Source of the DNA: Streptomyces viridiviolaceus
Lineage (GTDB): Bacteria; Actinomycetota; Actinomycetes; Streptomycetales; Streptomycetaceae
Assembly: GCF_014650995.1 (NCBI RefSeq)
Contig: NZ_BMWA01000026.1
Coordinates: forward strand, 1-64,000
Reading direction: 5' to 3'
DNA length: 64,000 bases
The position numbers and the translations under genes were made by a program. The notes beneath the pieces were generated by a model, which saw nothing but the letters and a program-made list of their open reading frames with translations, did not search any database and was not told the origin of the DNA. This document shows, one piece after another, positions 48,029-55,922 of the stretch (the first letter of the stretch is position 1; every line of letters begins with the position of its first letter).

Positions 48029-50392
48029 TCAGCAGGCGCCGAGGTCCTGCCAGACACCCCACTCGCCGGTGGTTCCGGGCTCCTCGCCCTTCGTCCACCA
48101 CTTGGCCTTCCAGGTGTGCCCCTCGTGGGACACGGTGCTGCCGCCGCCGTACTCCGTGGCCGCGCTCCACGCCGGTGCCGTGCACTGCCCGGTGCCTCCG
48201 GTCGGGCTCGGCGACGGGGAGGGCGATCCCGTGCCCGAGGGCGTCGGCGTCGGGGTCGGGGTCGGCGTCCCGGGGTCCACCACGGTGGTCCCGCGGGCCA
48301 GGTCGCCCTTGAGCGCGTACGTCTTTCCACCGAACGTCACCGTCCAGTTCGAGGGCGTCGACACCGGCAGGTAGTAGACGAGGTCCAGCTCGGTGGACGC
48401 GCCCGGTGCCAGGGACTGCCAGGCCGGGAGCTTCAGCGAGACCCGGTGGTAGTCGCCCTCGAGCCCGCCCACGTTGTTTCCGGTGTGGTCGCTGCGGACC
48501 ACCGAAGTGCCCCAGCCGGACTGGTCCTTGGCGTTGCCGGGCGCGGAGGTGCCGTAGTCGAACCGGAACTCCGTGCCGCCCGGCAGCGTGGCCTTCGTGT
48601 TGTTGGTGATCTTCAGCTTGGGGCTGATCGGGTAGTTGGAGTCGCCGAGCGGGAACTGCCCGAACTCCACGCCGACGTCCAGGGCTTCGGCCGGCATCTC
48701 GACGGTGGACCGCTCGGCGCCGTACGGGGTGGCCGACCTGAACGTGTCGTACATCGTCCCGGTCAGCGTCGATCCCGGCTCGTACTGGCCCTTGCCCGCG
48801 TTCCAGGCGTAGTCGCCCGCGAGCTCCCACACCATCGTGCCGCCGATGCCCCGGTCGACGACGTAGTCCGCCTTGGCCTTGACCGACTGCTCGTCCTCGG
48901 TGGACAGGAAGACCTTCTTCTCCGCGTTCCACAGCCAGGGCGCGACCAGCGTGGCGTCGTACTTGCGCGCGTAGGTCCCCGTCAGCTTCGTGTCGGCCGG
49001 GAAGCCGTAGTCGGTGACGTAGTCGCCGACGACGCCCTTCTCCAGGTTCTTGGCGTGCCACATCGGATTCGAACCCGCGGGCGACTCCTTGCCGTTCGTG
49101 TCGAGGTCGTGCCACAGGTTGTCGATCCCGACCGCGCCGTCACCGCACTTGGTCAGGCCGGAGCCCGCCGGGCAGTTCGTGGCGGGGGCCCTGCCCCAGA
49201 GCCCGTCGGTGCCGCCGGTGACGTTCTTGAAGCCCCGCGTGTAGTAGGGAAGCCCGATGTTGATGCGGCCGGCGGGCATCGAACCGCGGAAGTAGTGGTA
49301 GGCCCAGTCGGTGTTGAGATAGCCGATCCCGCCGTACTGGGACGTGGAGTACACGCCCGCGGCGGCGAGTTCGGCGTCCTTCCCGTCGTCGAAGAGGGAG
49401 GCGTTCGGACCGACGTACTCGTTCCAGGCACCGTGCAGGTCGTACGACATGATGTTGACGTAGTCCAGGTACTTCTGGACCTGGAAGGTCTCCATGCCGC
49501 GCAGCAGGTATCCGGAGGACGGCGCGGCGACGGAGAGGAGGTAGTGCCTGCCGTCCGCGGCGCCCGCGCGGTCGAGTTTCTCGCGCAGCGTCTTCATCAG
49601 CGCCGCGTAGCCCTTGACCAGGCCCGCCCGGCGGCCGTTGGCCAGGGACCAGTCGAGCGGATTGCCCGCGTCCTTCATCGTCGTCGGGTATTCGTAGTCG
49701 ATGTCGACGCCGTTGAAGCCGTACTTCCGGACGAAGCCGACCGCCGAGTCCGCGAAGGTGTCGATGCCCGCCTGGTTGACCGAGCCGTCGGCGTTGGTGG
49801 CCATCGAGTAGAAGCCGCCGGAGTCCACGCGGGTGCCGTCGTCGGCGAAGTAGCCTCCCGTCTCCGCCCAGCCGCCCACCGAGATCATCGTCTTGACGTC
49901 CGGGTGCTGCTTCTTGAACTTGTTCAGCAGGTTGAAATGGCCCTTGTAGGGGAGTTCCGGATCCATTTCCGCGCCGCTGACGCCCGGCCACGTCATCCCG
50001 GTGGCGGCGTTGGCCGGGCCGTCCGAGCCGACGGAGAGCTTGTTGCCGCCGTCGACGTGCGCGAAGGCGTAGTTGATGTGGGTGACCTTGTCCCAGGGGA
50101 TGTCCGAGGCGAGATAGGCGGGCTTGCCGTCCTTGCCGGTGCGCCAGCCGGTGAAGTATCCGATCACCCGGCGGGGGTGGTCGGCGCCCATCTCCTCCCG
50201 GCCCTCGGCGTCGTAGACCGAGCAGTAGGGGACGTCGACGCCGGGTGTCCGGTAGAGCCCGTCGGGGCGACAGGACTCCTGGTCGGCTGCGTGCGAGACG
50301 GTCGCCGGGAGGCCGGCGAGCACCAGACCGGCGACGGCGGCGGCCGCCGCGAACAGCGCGGGTCTCGCTCTATGGCGTGAGGGGGAAAGCAC
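48029..50392 (-). CDS. Secreted GH18 chitinase with C-terminal chitin-binding domain
   Basis: A 787-residue protein. The Sec signal (1 to about 35, ending ATVSHAA) precedes a large GH18 barrel (about 75-570) with the catalytic GVDIDYEYP, in which Glu234 is the acid and Asp230/Asp232 assist. A beta-sandwich domain (about 570-705) comes next, then a TPTPTP/SPSPSP linker (about 708-735). A small chitin-binding domain of CBM5/12 type (APAWSAATEYGGGSTVSHEGHTWKAKWWT) lies at the end. The GTG start has GAGAGGAA upstream. The promoter has chitin-type direct repeats and a dre-like site, so it should be induced by chitin breakdown through DasR and repressed by glucose. Confidence 0.95.
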   Translation of the reverse strand: MLSPSRHRARPALFAAAAAVAGLVLAGLPATVSHAADQESCRPDGLYRTPGVDVPYCSVYDAEGREEMGADHPRRVIGYFTGWRTGKDGKPAYLASDIPWDKVTHINYAFAHVDGGNKLSVGSDGPANAATGMTWPGVSGAEMDPELPYKGHFNLLNKFKKQHPDVKTMISVGGWAETGGYFADDGTRVDSGGFYSMATNADGSVNQAGIDTFADSAVGFVRKYGFNGVDIDYEYPTTMKDAGNPLDWSLANGRRAGLVKGYAALMKTLREKLDRAGAADGRHYLLSVAAPSSGYLLRGMETFQVQKYLDYVNIMSYDLHGAWNEYVGPNASLFDDGKDAELAAAGVYSTSQYGGIGYLNTDWAYHYFRGSMPAGRINIGLPYYTRGFKNVTGGTDGLWGRAPATNCPAGSGLTKCGDGAVGIDNLWHDLDTNGKESPAGSNPMWHAKNLEKGVVGDYVTDYGFPADTKLTGTYARKYDATLVAPWLWNAEKKVFLSTEDEQSVKAKADYVVDRGIGGTMVWELAGDYAWNAGKGQYEPGSTLTGTMYDTFRSATPYGAERSTVEMPAEALDVGVEFGQFPLGDSNYPISPKLKITNNTKATLPGGTEFRFDYGTSAPGNAKDQSGWGTSVVRSDHTGNNVGGLEGDYHRVSLKLPAWQSLAPGASTELDLVYYLPVSTPSNWTVTFGGKTYALKGDLARGTTVVDPGTPTPTPTPTPSGTGSPSPSPSPTGGTGQCTAPAWSAATEYGGGSTVSHEGHTWKAKWWTKGEEPGTTGEWGVWQDLGAC

Positions 50393-50422
50393 GGTGGGTT
50401 CCTCTCCACGGAAGTTGCGCAG

Positions 50423-50452
50423 ACCCTAGAGAGGACTAGACCAGTGAGTCAA
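50423..50452 (-). promoter_or_regulatory. Chitinase promoter
   Basis: On the minus strand, -35 TTGACT (50452-50447) and -10 TAGGGT (50428-50423) are separated by 18 bases. They lie about 30 bases upstream of the GTG start. Confidence 0.6.
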
Positions 50453-50465
50453 TAGGTATGGACCA
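50430..50465 (-). promoter_or_regulatory. DasR dre-like site and chitinase direct repeats
   Basis: ACTGGTCTAGTCCTCT (50445-50430, minus strand) matches the dre consensus ACTGGTCTAGACCACT at 14 of 16 positions and lies between -35 and -10. Two 12-base direct repeats of the chitinase type TGGTCCAGACCT are present: TGGTCCATACCT (50465-50454, 11 of 12) and TGGTCTAGTCCT (50444-50433, 10 of 12), 21 bases apart and flanking the -35. Confidence 0.75.
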
Positions 50466-50609
50466 AGCTCAAGGCGATGGGCGGGCGGGCGAGTTGAGCC
50501 CGTCGCGGCGCGGCCGGCGGGTGCGGACGGGGGTGCTGTGAGCCAATCCACACCACTCACCCGCATGGACGCCGATCCGGCGTGGCACACTGGCCGTGTA
50601 CCAGAAGCA

Positions 50610-50736
50610 GCGCACTCCGGGGTCGGTGAAAGTCCGAACCGGCGGTTACAGTCCGCGACCCGGTCGCCTCCAGCGGCCGGTTGACCAGGTGAAATTCCTG
50701 GACCGACGGTTAAAGTCCGGATGGGAGGCAGTGCGC
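50610..50736 (+). promoter_or_regulatory. FMN riboswitch (RFN element)
   Basis: P1 is GCGCACT (50610-50616) with AGTGCGC (50730-50736). The conserved aptamer core reads GGGGTCGGTGAAAGTCCGAACCGGCGGT, then CGACCCGG, CAGGTGAAATTCCTGGACCGACGGTTAAAGTCCGGATGGGAGGCAGTG in the expected order (given here only in part). It lies upstream of ribE and should shut off the rib operon when FMN is high. The 496-base gap before ribE also contains the chitinase promoter and the ribE expression platform. Confidence 0.97.
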
Positions 50737-50810
50737 GGCGGGCGGGCATGCGTGCGCGCCGCCGAATCTGGGCTCGTCCGGAACCGGGCGGGTCCCCGTC
50801 CGGCGTCGCT

Positions 50811-50886
50811 CCCGGTGTCCTCGCTCGTACTTTCTGTCGTCTCGACAGCCCCGGAGTCCGTGCCCGAAGAGGCAGGAGGACCCGGG
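50811..50886 (+). promoter_or_regulatory. SD-sequestering helix of the FMN riboswitch
   Basis: Bases 50811-50822 (CCCGGTGTCCTC) pair with 50876-50886 (GAGGACCCGGG): 11 bp with one bulged T. The helix covers the GGAGGA ribosome site of ribE (start 50889). It encloses a perfect 6-bp hairpin (50834-50839 with 50843-50848). This suggests translational rather than transcriptional control. Confidence 0.6.
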
Positions 50887-50888
50887 AA

Positions 50889-51491
50889 GTGTTCACCGGA
50901 ATCGTCGAAGAGCTGGGCGAGGTCACGGCCGTCGAGACCCTCGACGACGCCTGTCGCTTCCGCCTGCGAGGCCCCGTCGTCACCGAGGGCGCCCGGCACG
51001 GCGACTCCATCGCCGTCAACGGCGTGTGCCTCACGGTCGTCGACCACGAGGGCGACGAGTTCACCGCCGACGTGATGGCCGAGACCCTGAACCGCTCCAG
51101 CCTCGGCGTCCTCGCCGTCGGCTCCCGCGTCAACCTGGAGCGCCCCACCGCCGTGGGCGCCCGGCTCGGCGGGCACATCGTGCAGGGCCACGTCGACGGC
51201 ACCGGCGAGATCCTGGAGCGCAAGCCCTCCGAGCACTGGGAGATCGTCAAGATCTCCCTGCCCGCCGACCTCGCCCGCTACGTCGTGGAGAAGGGGTCCA
51301 TCACCGTCGACGGCATCAGCCTCACCGTCGTCGACGCCGGGCCCGACTTCTTCACCGTCAGCCTCATTCCCACCACCCTCGCCCTGACCACGCTCGGCCT
51401 GAAGCAGCCCGGCGACCCGGTCAACCTCGAGGTCGACGTCATCGCCAAGTACGTCGAGCGGCTGCTCGGCACCCAGGGGGGCACCAAGTGA
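50889..51491 (+). CDS. ribE: Riboflavin synthase alpha chain
   Basis: Dismutates two lumazines to riboflavin. It is 200 residues from GTG 50889 with GGAGGA about 9 bases upstream. Two lumazine-binding repeats are seen: MFTGIVEELGEV with SIAVNGVCLTVV, and GGHIVQGHVDGTG with SITVDGISLTVVD. It is the first gene after the riboswitch. The stop overlaps ribM by 4 bases. Confidence 0.96.
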   Translation: MFTGIVEELGEVTAVETLDDACRFRLRGPVVTEGARHGDSIAVNGVCLTVVDHEGDEFTADVMAETLNRSSLGVLAVGSRVNLERPTAVGARLGGHIVQGHVDGTGEILERKPSEHWEIVKISLPADLARYVVEKGSITVDGISLTVVDAGPDFFTVSLIPTTLALTTLGLKQPGDPVNLEVDVIAKYVERLLGTQGGTK

Positions 51492-52132
51492 ACTGGCTCA
51501 ACTCCGAGGCGTTCACGCTCTTCGACCAGCACATCAAATGGTCGGACGTGATCGGCAACGTGGTCGGTCTGCTCGCCCTCGCCCTCGGCTGGCGGCGCTC
51601 GATCTGGACCTGGCCCGCCCAGTTCCTCTCCGGCGTCATCCTCTTCGCCGCCTTCGCCACCGCCCACCTCTCCGGCAGCGCCGGCAAGCAGATCGTCGTC
51701 ATGGTCGTCGCAGCCTGGGGCTTCTGGCAGTGGAACCGCGGCCGGCAGCAGGCGCAGGACGGCTCCATCGCCGTCCGGTTCGCCACCTGGCGCGAGCGCG
51801 GTGCCCTGCTCGCCGCCGCCGCCCTCGGCACCCTCGCCGTCGGCGGCCTGTTCACCGCCTACCCGACGCTGTCCTGGGACCCCTGGCCGGACGCGTACAT
51901 CTTCGTCGGCACCGTCGTCGCCATGTACGCCCAGGCCCGCGGCATGGTCGAGTTCTGGTTCGCCTGGCTGCTCGTCGACCTGGTCGGCGTGCCGCTGAAC
52001 TTCGCCAACGGCTTCGCCTTCTCCGGCTTCGTCTACGTCCTGTACGGCGCGCTCGTCCTGTGGGGCCTGCGCGACTGGTGGCTGCGCTCCCGCAACGCCA
52101 CGCGGCCCATCCCGGAAGGAGCGCCCGCATGA
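51488..52132 (+). CDS. ribM: PnuC-like riboflavin transporter RibM
   Basis: A 214-residue protein with about seven membrane helices and the PnuC fold. N-terminal MNWLNSEAFTLFDQHIKWSD and C-terminal AWLLVDLVGVPLNFANGF match the RibM branch. PnuC carries nicotinamide riboside, but PnuC relatives inside rib operons of Streptomyces and Corynebacterium were shown to import riboflavin. Here the gene is overlapped on both sides by ribE and ribBA and lies under the FMN riboswitch, which strongly supports riboflavin as substrate. Confidence 0.9.
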   Translation: MNWLNSEAFTLFDQHIKWSDVIGNVVGLLALALGWRRSIWTWPAQFLSGVILFAAFATAHLSGSAGKQIVVMVVAAWGFWQWNRGRQQAQDGSIAVRFATWRERGALLAAAALGTLAVGGLFTAYPTLSWDPWPDAYIFVGTVVAMYAQARGMVEFWFAWLLVDLVGVPLNFANGFAFSGFVYVLYGALVLWGLRDWWLRSRNATRPIPEGAPA

Positions 52133-53418
52133 GCACGGCACCCATCCTCTACAGCACCGACGGCATCGACGACCTCTCGCTCGACCCCGTCGAACAGGCC
52201 ATCGCCGACATCGCCGCCGGCCGCCCCGTCGTGGTCGTCGACGACGAGAACCGCGAGAACGAGGGCGACCTCGTGATCGCCGCGGAGAAGGCGACCGAGG
52301 AGATCGTCGCCTTCATGATGAGCGAGTGCCGCGGCCTGATCTGCGCCCCCATGGAGGGCGAGGAACTGGACCGGCTGAAGCTCCCGCAGATGGTCGAGGA
52401 CAACACCGAGTCGATGAAGACCGCCTTCACGGTCTCCGTGGACGCCACCGCCGCCCACGGCGTGAGCACCGGCATCTCGGCCGCCGACCGCGCCACCACC
52501 CTCCAGCTGCTCGCGAGCGGCACCGCCGAGCCGACCGACCTGGTCCGGCCCGGGCACATCTTCCCGCTGCGCGCCCGCTCCGGCGGCGTCCTGGTCCGCA
52601 ACGGCCACACCGAGGCCGCCGTCGACCTCGCCCGCCTCGCCGGTCTGCGCCCGGCCGGCGCCATCGTCGAGATCGCCGGCGAGGACGGCCGGATGCTGCG
52701 GCTGCCCGAGCTGATCCCGTTCGCCCGCAAGCACGGACTGACGATCATCTCCATCGAGGACCTGATCGCCTACCGCCGCAGCGAGGAGCCCACCGTCCGC
52801 CGCGAGGCCGAGGTCCACCTGCCCACCCGGCACGGCGAGTTCACCGCGTACGGCTACCGCTCCACCGTCGACGGGGTCGAGCACGTCGCCCTCGTGCACG
52901 GCGAGATCGGCGACGGCAGGGACGTCCTCGTCCGCGTCCACTCCGAGTGCCTGACCGGCGACGTCTTCGGCTCCCTGCGCTGCGACTGCGGACCCCAGCT
53001 GGACGCCTCCCTGGACCGCATCCAGGCCGAGGGCCGGGGAGTGGTGGTCTACCTGCGCGGCCACGAGGGGCGCGGCATCGGCCTGATGTCCAAGCTGCGC
53101 GCCTACGAACTCCAGGAGCGCGGCCGGGACACCCTCGACGCCAACCTGGAGCTCGGCCTGCCCGCCGACGCCCGGGACTACGGCGCCGGCGCGCAGATCC
53201 TGAAGGACCTCGGCGTGCGCACCGTGCGCCTGATGACCAACAACCCCGACAAGACCGACGCGCTGGAGCGGCACGGCCTCGAGGTCACCGACCGCGAGCC
53301 GATGCCCGTCCAGGCCGGCGAGCACAACCTCCGCTACCTGCGCACCAAGCGGGACCGGATGGGACACGACCTGCCCTGGCTGGACACGACCGCCGTGTCC
53401 ACCTGCGGCAATCAGTAA
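52129..53418 (+). CDS. ribBA: 3,4-DHBP synthase / GTP cyclohydrolase II
   Basis: A 429-residue bifunctional enzyme providing both branches of lumazine synthesis. The N-terminal RibB domain has VVVVDDENRENEGDLVIAAE and HGVSTGISAADRATT. The C-terminal RibA domain has the zinc cysteines in SECLTGDVFGSLRCDCGPQL and the catalytic RGHEGRGIGL. Substrates are ribulose-5-P and GTP. The ATG overlaps the ribM stop; ribH follows 22 bases later. Confidence 0.97.
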   Translation: MSTAPILYSTDGIDDLSLDPVEQAIADIAAGRPVVVVDDENRENEGDLVIAAEKATEEIVAFMMSECRGLICAPMEGEELDRLKLPQMVEDNTESMKTAFTVSVDATAAHGVSTGISAADRATTLQLLASGTAEPTDLVRPGHIFPLRARSGGVLVRNGHTEAAVDLARLAGLRPAGAIVEIAGEDGRMLRLPELIPFARKHGLTIISIEDLIAYRRSEEPTVRREAEVHLPTRHGEFTAYGYRSTVDGVEHVALVHGEIGDGRDVLVRVHSECLTGDVFGSLRCDCGPQLDASLDRIQAEGRGVVVYLRGHEGRGIGLMSKLRAYELQERGRDTLDANLELGLPADARDYGAGAQILKDLGVRTVRLMTNNPDKTDALERHGLEVTDREPMPVQAGEHNLRYLRTKRDRMGHDLPWLDTTAVSTCGNQ

Positions 53419-53440
53419 GCGAAGGGATGCGAGGAGAAGC

Positions 53441-53926
53441 GTGAGCGGCAAGGGTGCACCGGAACTGTCCGTACGCAACGTGGGGGACCTGCGGGTCGCC
53501 GTCGTCGCGGCACAGTGGCACGAGAAGGTGATGGACGGACTGGTGGACGGCGCCCTGCGCGCCCTGCACGACCTGGGCATCGACGAGCCGACCCTGCTGC
53601 GGGTCCCCGGCAGCTGGGAGCTGCCGGTCGTCGCCAAGGTCCTCGCGGGCCGCGGCTACGACGCGATCGTCGCCCTCGGCGTCGTCATCCGCGGCGGAAC
53701 CCCGCACTTCGACTACGTGTGCCAGGGCGTCACCCAGGGCCTCACCCAGGTCTCGGTCGACACCGGCGTCCCCGTCGGCTTCGGCGTGCTCACCTGCGAC
53801 ACCGAGGAGCAGGCCCTGGACCGGGCCGGTCTCGACGGTTCCAGCGAGGACAAGGGGCACGAGGCGGTGACCGCGGCCGTCGCCACGGCGGCGACGCTGC
53901 GCTCAGTATCCGAACCGTGGCGCTAG
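53441..53926 (+). CDS. ribH: 6,7-Dimethyl-8-ribityllumazine synthase
   Basis: Condenses the two branch products into lumazine; it forms icosahedral or pentameric assemblies. It is 161 residues starting at GTG 53441. Motifs are VAAQWHEKVMDGLVDGAL, VPGSWELPVVAKVLA, ALGVVIRGGTPHFDYVC (with the catalytic His) and FGVLTCDTEEQALDRAG. It is the last rib gene; hisE begins 35 bases on. Confidence 0.97.
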   Translation: MSGKGAPELSVRNVGDLRVAVVAAQWHEKVMDGLVDGALRALHDLGIDEPTLLRVPGSWELPVVAKVLAGRGYDAIVALGVVIRGGTPHFDYVCQGVTQGLTQVSVDTGVPVGFGVLTCDTEEQALDRAGLDGSSEDKGHEAVTAAVATAATLRSVSEPWR

Positions 53927-53960
53927 CCAGGTCGGCACAGCGCGTAAAGTGGGCGCCACC

Positions 53961-54233
53961 ATGTCCAAGAAGACGTTCGAGGAGCTCTTCACCGAGCTCC
54001 AGCACAAGGCCGCAAACGGCGACCCCGCCACCTCCCGCACCGCCGAGCTGGTGGACAAGGGCGTCCACGCCATCGGCAAGAAGGTCGTCGAGGAGGCCGC
54101 CGAGGTCTGGATGGCCGCCGAGTACGAGGGCAAGGAGGCGGCCGCCGAGGAGATCTCCCAGCTGCTGTACCACGTCCAGGTGATGATGGTCGCCCGCGGC
54201 ATCTCCCTGGACGACGTCTACGCCCACCTGTGA
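53961..54233 (+). CDS. hisE: Phosphoribosyl-ATP diphosphatase
   Basis: Hydrolyses PR-ATP to PR-AMP, the second histidine step. It is a 90-residue, all-helical MazG-like fold. TFEELFTELQHKAANGDPAT, KKVVEEAAEVWMAAEYEGKE (with the metal-binding Glu pairs) and EISQLLYHVQVMMVARG are diagnostic. ATG 53961 was chosen over an upstream in-frame ATG at 53949. hisG follows 47 bases downstream, the typical actinobacterial hisE-hisG pair. Confidence 0.96.
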   Translation: MSKKTFEELFTELQHKAANGDPATSRTAELVDKGVHAIGKKVVEEAAEVWMAAEYEGKEAAAEEISQLLYHVQVMMVARGISLDDVYAHL

Positions 54234-54280
54234 CACCCCGTTCCCCTACATTTCCCCATCACGCAAAGGAAGCCGACCTC

Positions 54281-55129
54281 ATGCTGCGCATCGCCGTCCC
54301 CAACAAGGGTTCCCTGTCAGGCCCTGCGGCGGAGATGCTGCATGAGGCCGGCTACCAGCAGCGCCGGGAGTCCAAGGAACTGCGGATCGTCGACCCGGAG
54401 AACGAGGTCGAGTTCTTCTACCTCCGCCCCCGCGACATCGCGATCTACGTCTCCTCCGGCCGCCTCGACATCGGCATCACCGGCCGCGACCTGCTGATCG
54501 ACTCCGGCGCCGACGCCGAGGAGATCCTGCCGCTGGGCTTCGCCCGTTCCACCTTCCGCTTCGCCGCCAAGCCCGGCACCGCGGACGGCATCGAGGACCT
54601 CAAGGGCAAGACCGTCGCCACCTCCTACGAGGGGATCGTCGCCGGGCACCTCGCCGACAACGGCGTCGACGCCTCCGTGGTCCACCTCGACGGCGCCGTG
54701 GAGACCGCGATCGAGCTGGGCGTGGCCGAGGTCATCGCCGACGTCGTGGAGACCGGCACCAGCCTGCGCAACGCGGGCCTGGAGGTGTTCGGCGAGCCGA
54801 TCATGAAGTCCGAGGCCATCGTCGTCCGCCGCACCGGCGCCGACGCCGAGGAGCCGAAGGTGCAGCAGTTCCTGCGCCGCCTCCAGGGCGTCCTGGTCGC
54901 CCGGACGTACGTGATGATGGACTACGACTGCCGGGTCGAGCAGCTGGAGAAGGCCGTCGCGCTCACCCCCGGCCTGGAGTCCCCGACCGTCTCCCCGCTG
55001 CACAACGAGGGCTGGGTCGCCGTCCGCGCGATGGTCCCGGCCAAGGAGGCCCAGCGGATCATGGACGACCTGTACGAGATCGGCGCCCGCGCCATTCTCA
55101 CCACGGCCATCCACGCCTGCCGTCTCTGA
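54281..55129 (+). CDS. hisG: ATP phosphoribosyltransferase (long form)
   Basis: First committed step of histidine synthesis, from ATP and PRPP. It is 282 residues, the long form with a C-terminal ACT-like domain for histidine feedback (about 210-282, VLVARTYVMMDYDC, EGWVAVRAMVPAKEAQRIMDDL). N-terminal LRIAVPNKGSLSGPAAEML, GRLDIGITGRDLL and VADVVETGTSLRNAGL (PRPP loop) are intact. AAAGGA precedes the ATG at 54281. The 23-base gap to the PH-domain gene suggests co-transcription. Confidence 0.97.
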   Translation: MLRIAVPNKGSLSGPAAEMLHEAGYQQRRESKELRIVDPENEVEFFYLRPRDIAIYVSSGRLDIGITGRDLLIDSGADAEEILPLGFARSTFRFAAKPGTADGIEDLKGKTVATSYEGIVAGHLADNGVDASVVHLDGAVETAIELGVAEVIADVVETGTSLRNAGLEVFGEPIMKSEAIVVRRTGADAEEPKVQQFLRRLQGVLVARTYVMMDYDCRVEQLEKAVALTPGLESPTVSPLHNEGWVAVRAMVPAKEAQRIMDDLYEIGARAILTTAIHACRL

Positions 55130-55152
55130 GTCACAGCCAACGGAGCACCCTC

Positions 55153-55644
55153 ATGTCGGACACCCAGCCGGGGGGCGCCCAGCCCGCCACCGGGGACCTG
55201 CCCGCACTGCCGGTCACCTTCCGGCCTGGCCGCACCCGGGCCGTCCTGATCGTCTCGGCCGTGCTGATCTTCGGGACCATCACGGCCGTGGCGGTGGCGC
55301 TCAAGGGCCTCGGCCCCGGAGAACGGCTCAGCTTCGTGCTGACCGCCCTTCTCCTGGCGGGGGTCCTGCTCCTGCTGGCGCGCCCCAAGGTCGTCGCCGA
55401 CGAGTCGGGGGTCACCGTGGTCAACCTCACGAACAAGCGGCGCCTGGAGTGGGCGGAGATCCTCCGGGTGAACCTCCGCCCGGGTGATCCCTGGGTGTTC
55501 CTCGACCTCAGCGACGGCACCAGCCTGCCCGCGCTCGGCATCCAGCCGGGCATCGCCCGGCAGCGGGCCATCGCCGACGGGCGGGCGCTGCGCGCGCTCA
55601 CCGAGGCCCGTTCGACCGCCGGTCCCGAGGCTCCGCGCGGCTGA
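55153..55644 (+). CDS. PH-domain membrane protein
   Basis: A 163-residue protein. Two membrane segments (about 30-50 and 60-76) are followed by a bacterial PH domain (VVADESGVTVVNLTNKRRLEWAEILRVNLRPGDPWVFLDLSDG) of the bPH_6 type often found after hisG in Streptomyces. A Pro/Gly-rich tail ends the protein. Cytoplasmic-side PH domain presumed. The function is unknown; a hairpin terminator follows. Confidence 0.85.
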   Translation: MSDTQPGGAQPATGDLPALPVTFRPGRTRAVLIVSAVLIFGTITAVAVALKGLGPGERLSFVLTALLLAGVLLLLARPKVVADESGVTVVNLTNKRRLEWAEILRVNLRPGDPWVFLDLSDGTSLPALGIQPGIARQRAIADGRALRALTEARSTAGPEAPRG

Positions 55645-55661
55645 TCCGCGGCCCTCGGGGC

Positions 55662-55687
55662 CCGCCCCGGACGGATGTCCGGGGCGG
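55662..55687 (+). terminator. Terminator after the PH-domain gene
   Basis: An 11-bp stem, 55662-55672 with 55677-55687, with loop GGAT, 17 bases after the stop. It probably ends the rib-his transcript. Confidence 0.8.
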
Positions 55688-55743
55688 CTCGCAGGCGCAC
55701 ACCCTGCCGCAGGGCGCCCGGTCGTGATTAATCTGGGAACCGA

Positions 55744-55842
55744 GGACGCGGCCGTCGCGTCCCTGCCCCTGTCGCTCCGCCCGGTGCACGGGGGTTCCTG
55801 CTACCCGAGGAGTGACTCCCTCCGGCGATGGACGGATCGTCC
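55744..55842 (+). promoter_or_regulatory. Hairpin-rich leader of the CorC-like operon
   Basis: GGACGCG/CGCGTCC (55744-55750 with 55756-55762) and GGACG/CGTCC (55830-55834 with 55838-55842) are perfect stems, and a weaker GAGGAG/CTCC-type stem lies near 55807-55822. An AT-rich GTGATTAATCT stretch precedes them at about 55724. The leader of a Mg-related gene pair could be a regulatory RNA, but it does not match the ykoK (M-box) consensus as I know it. Confidence 0.35.
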
Positions 55843-55922
55843 TGTAGTACCTGCGCCGCCCCCTGCCGACACAGCGCGCACCGCACCCCCGCGGGACGCG
55901 CCCATGCGGAGGCGGCGGCATC

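Noticed and set aside
55645..55922. M-box (ykoK) magnesium riboswitch before the CorC-like genes
   Set aside because: The conserved M-box core segments as I know them are not present, only generic hairpins.
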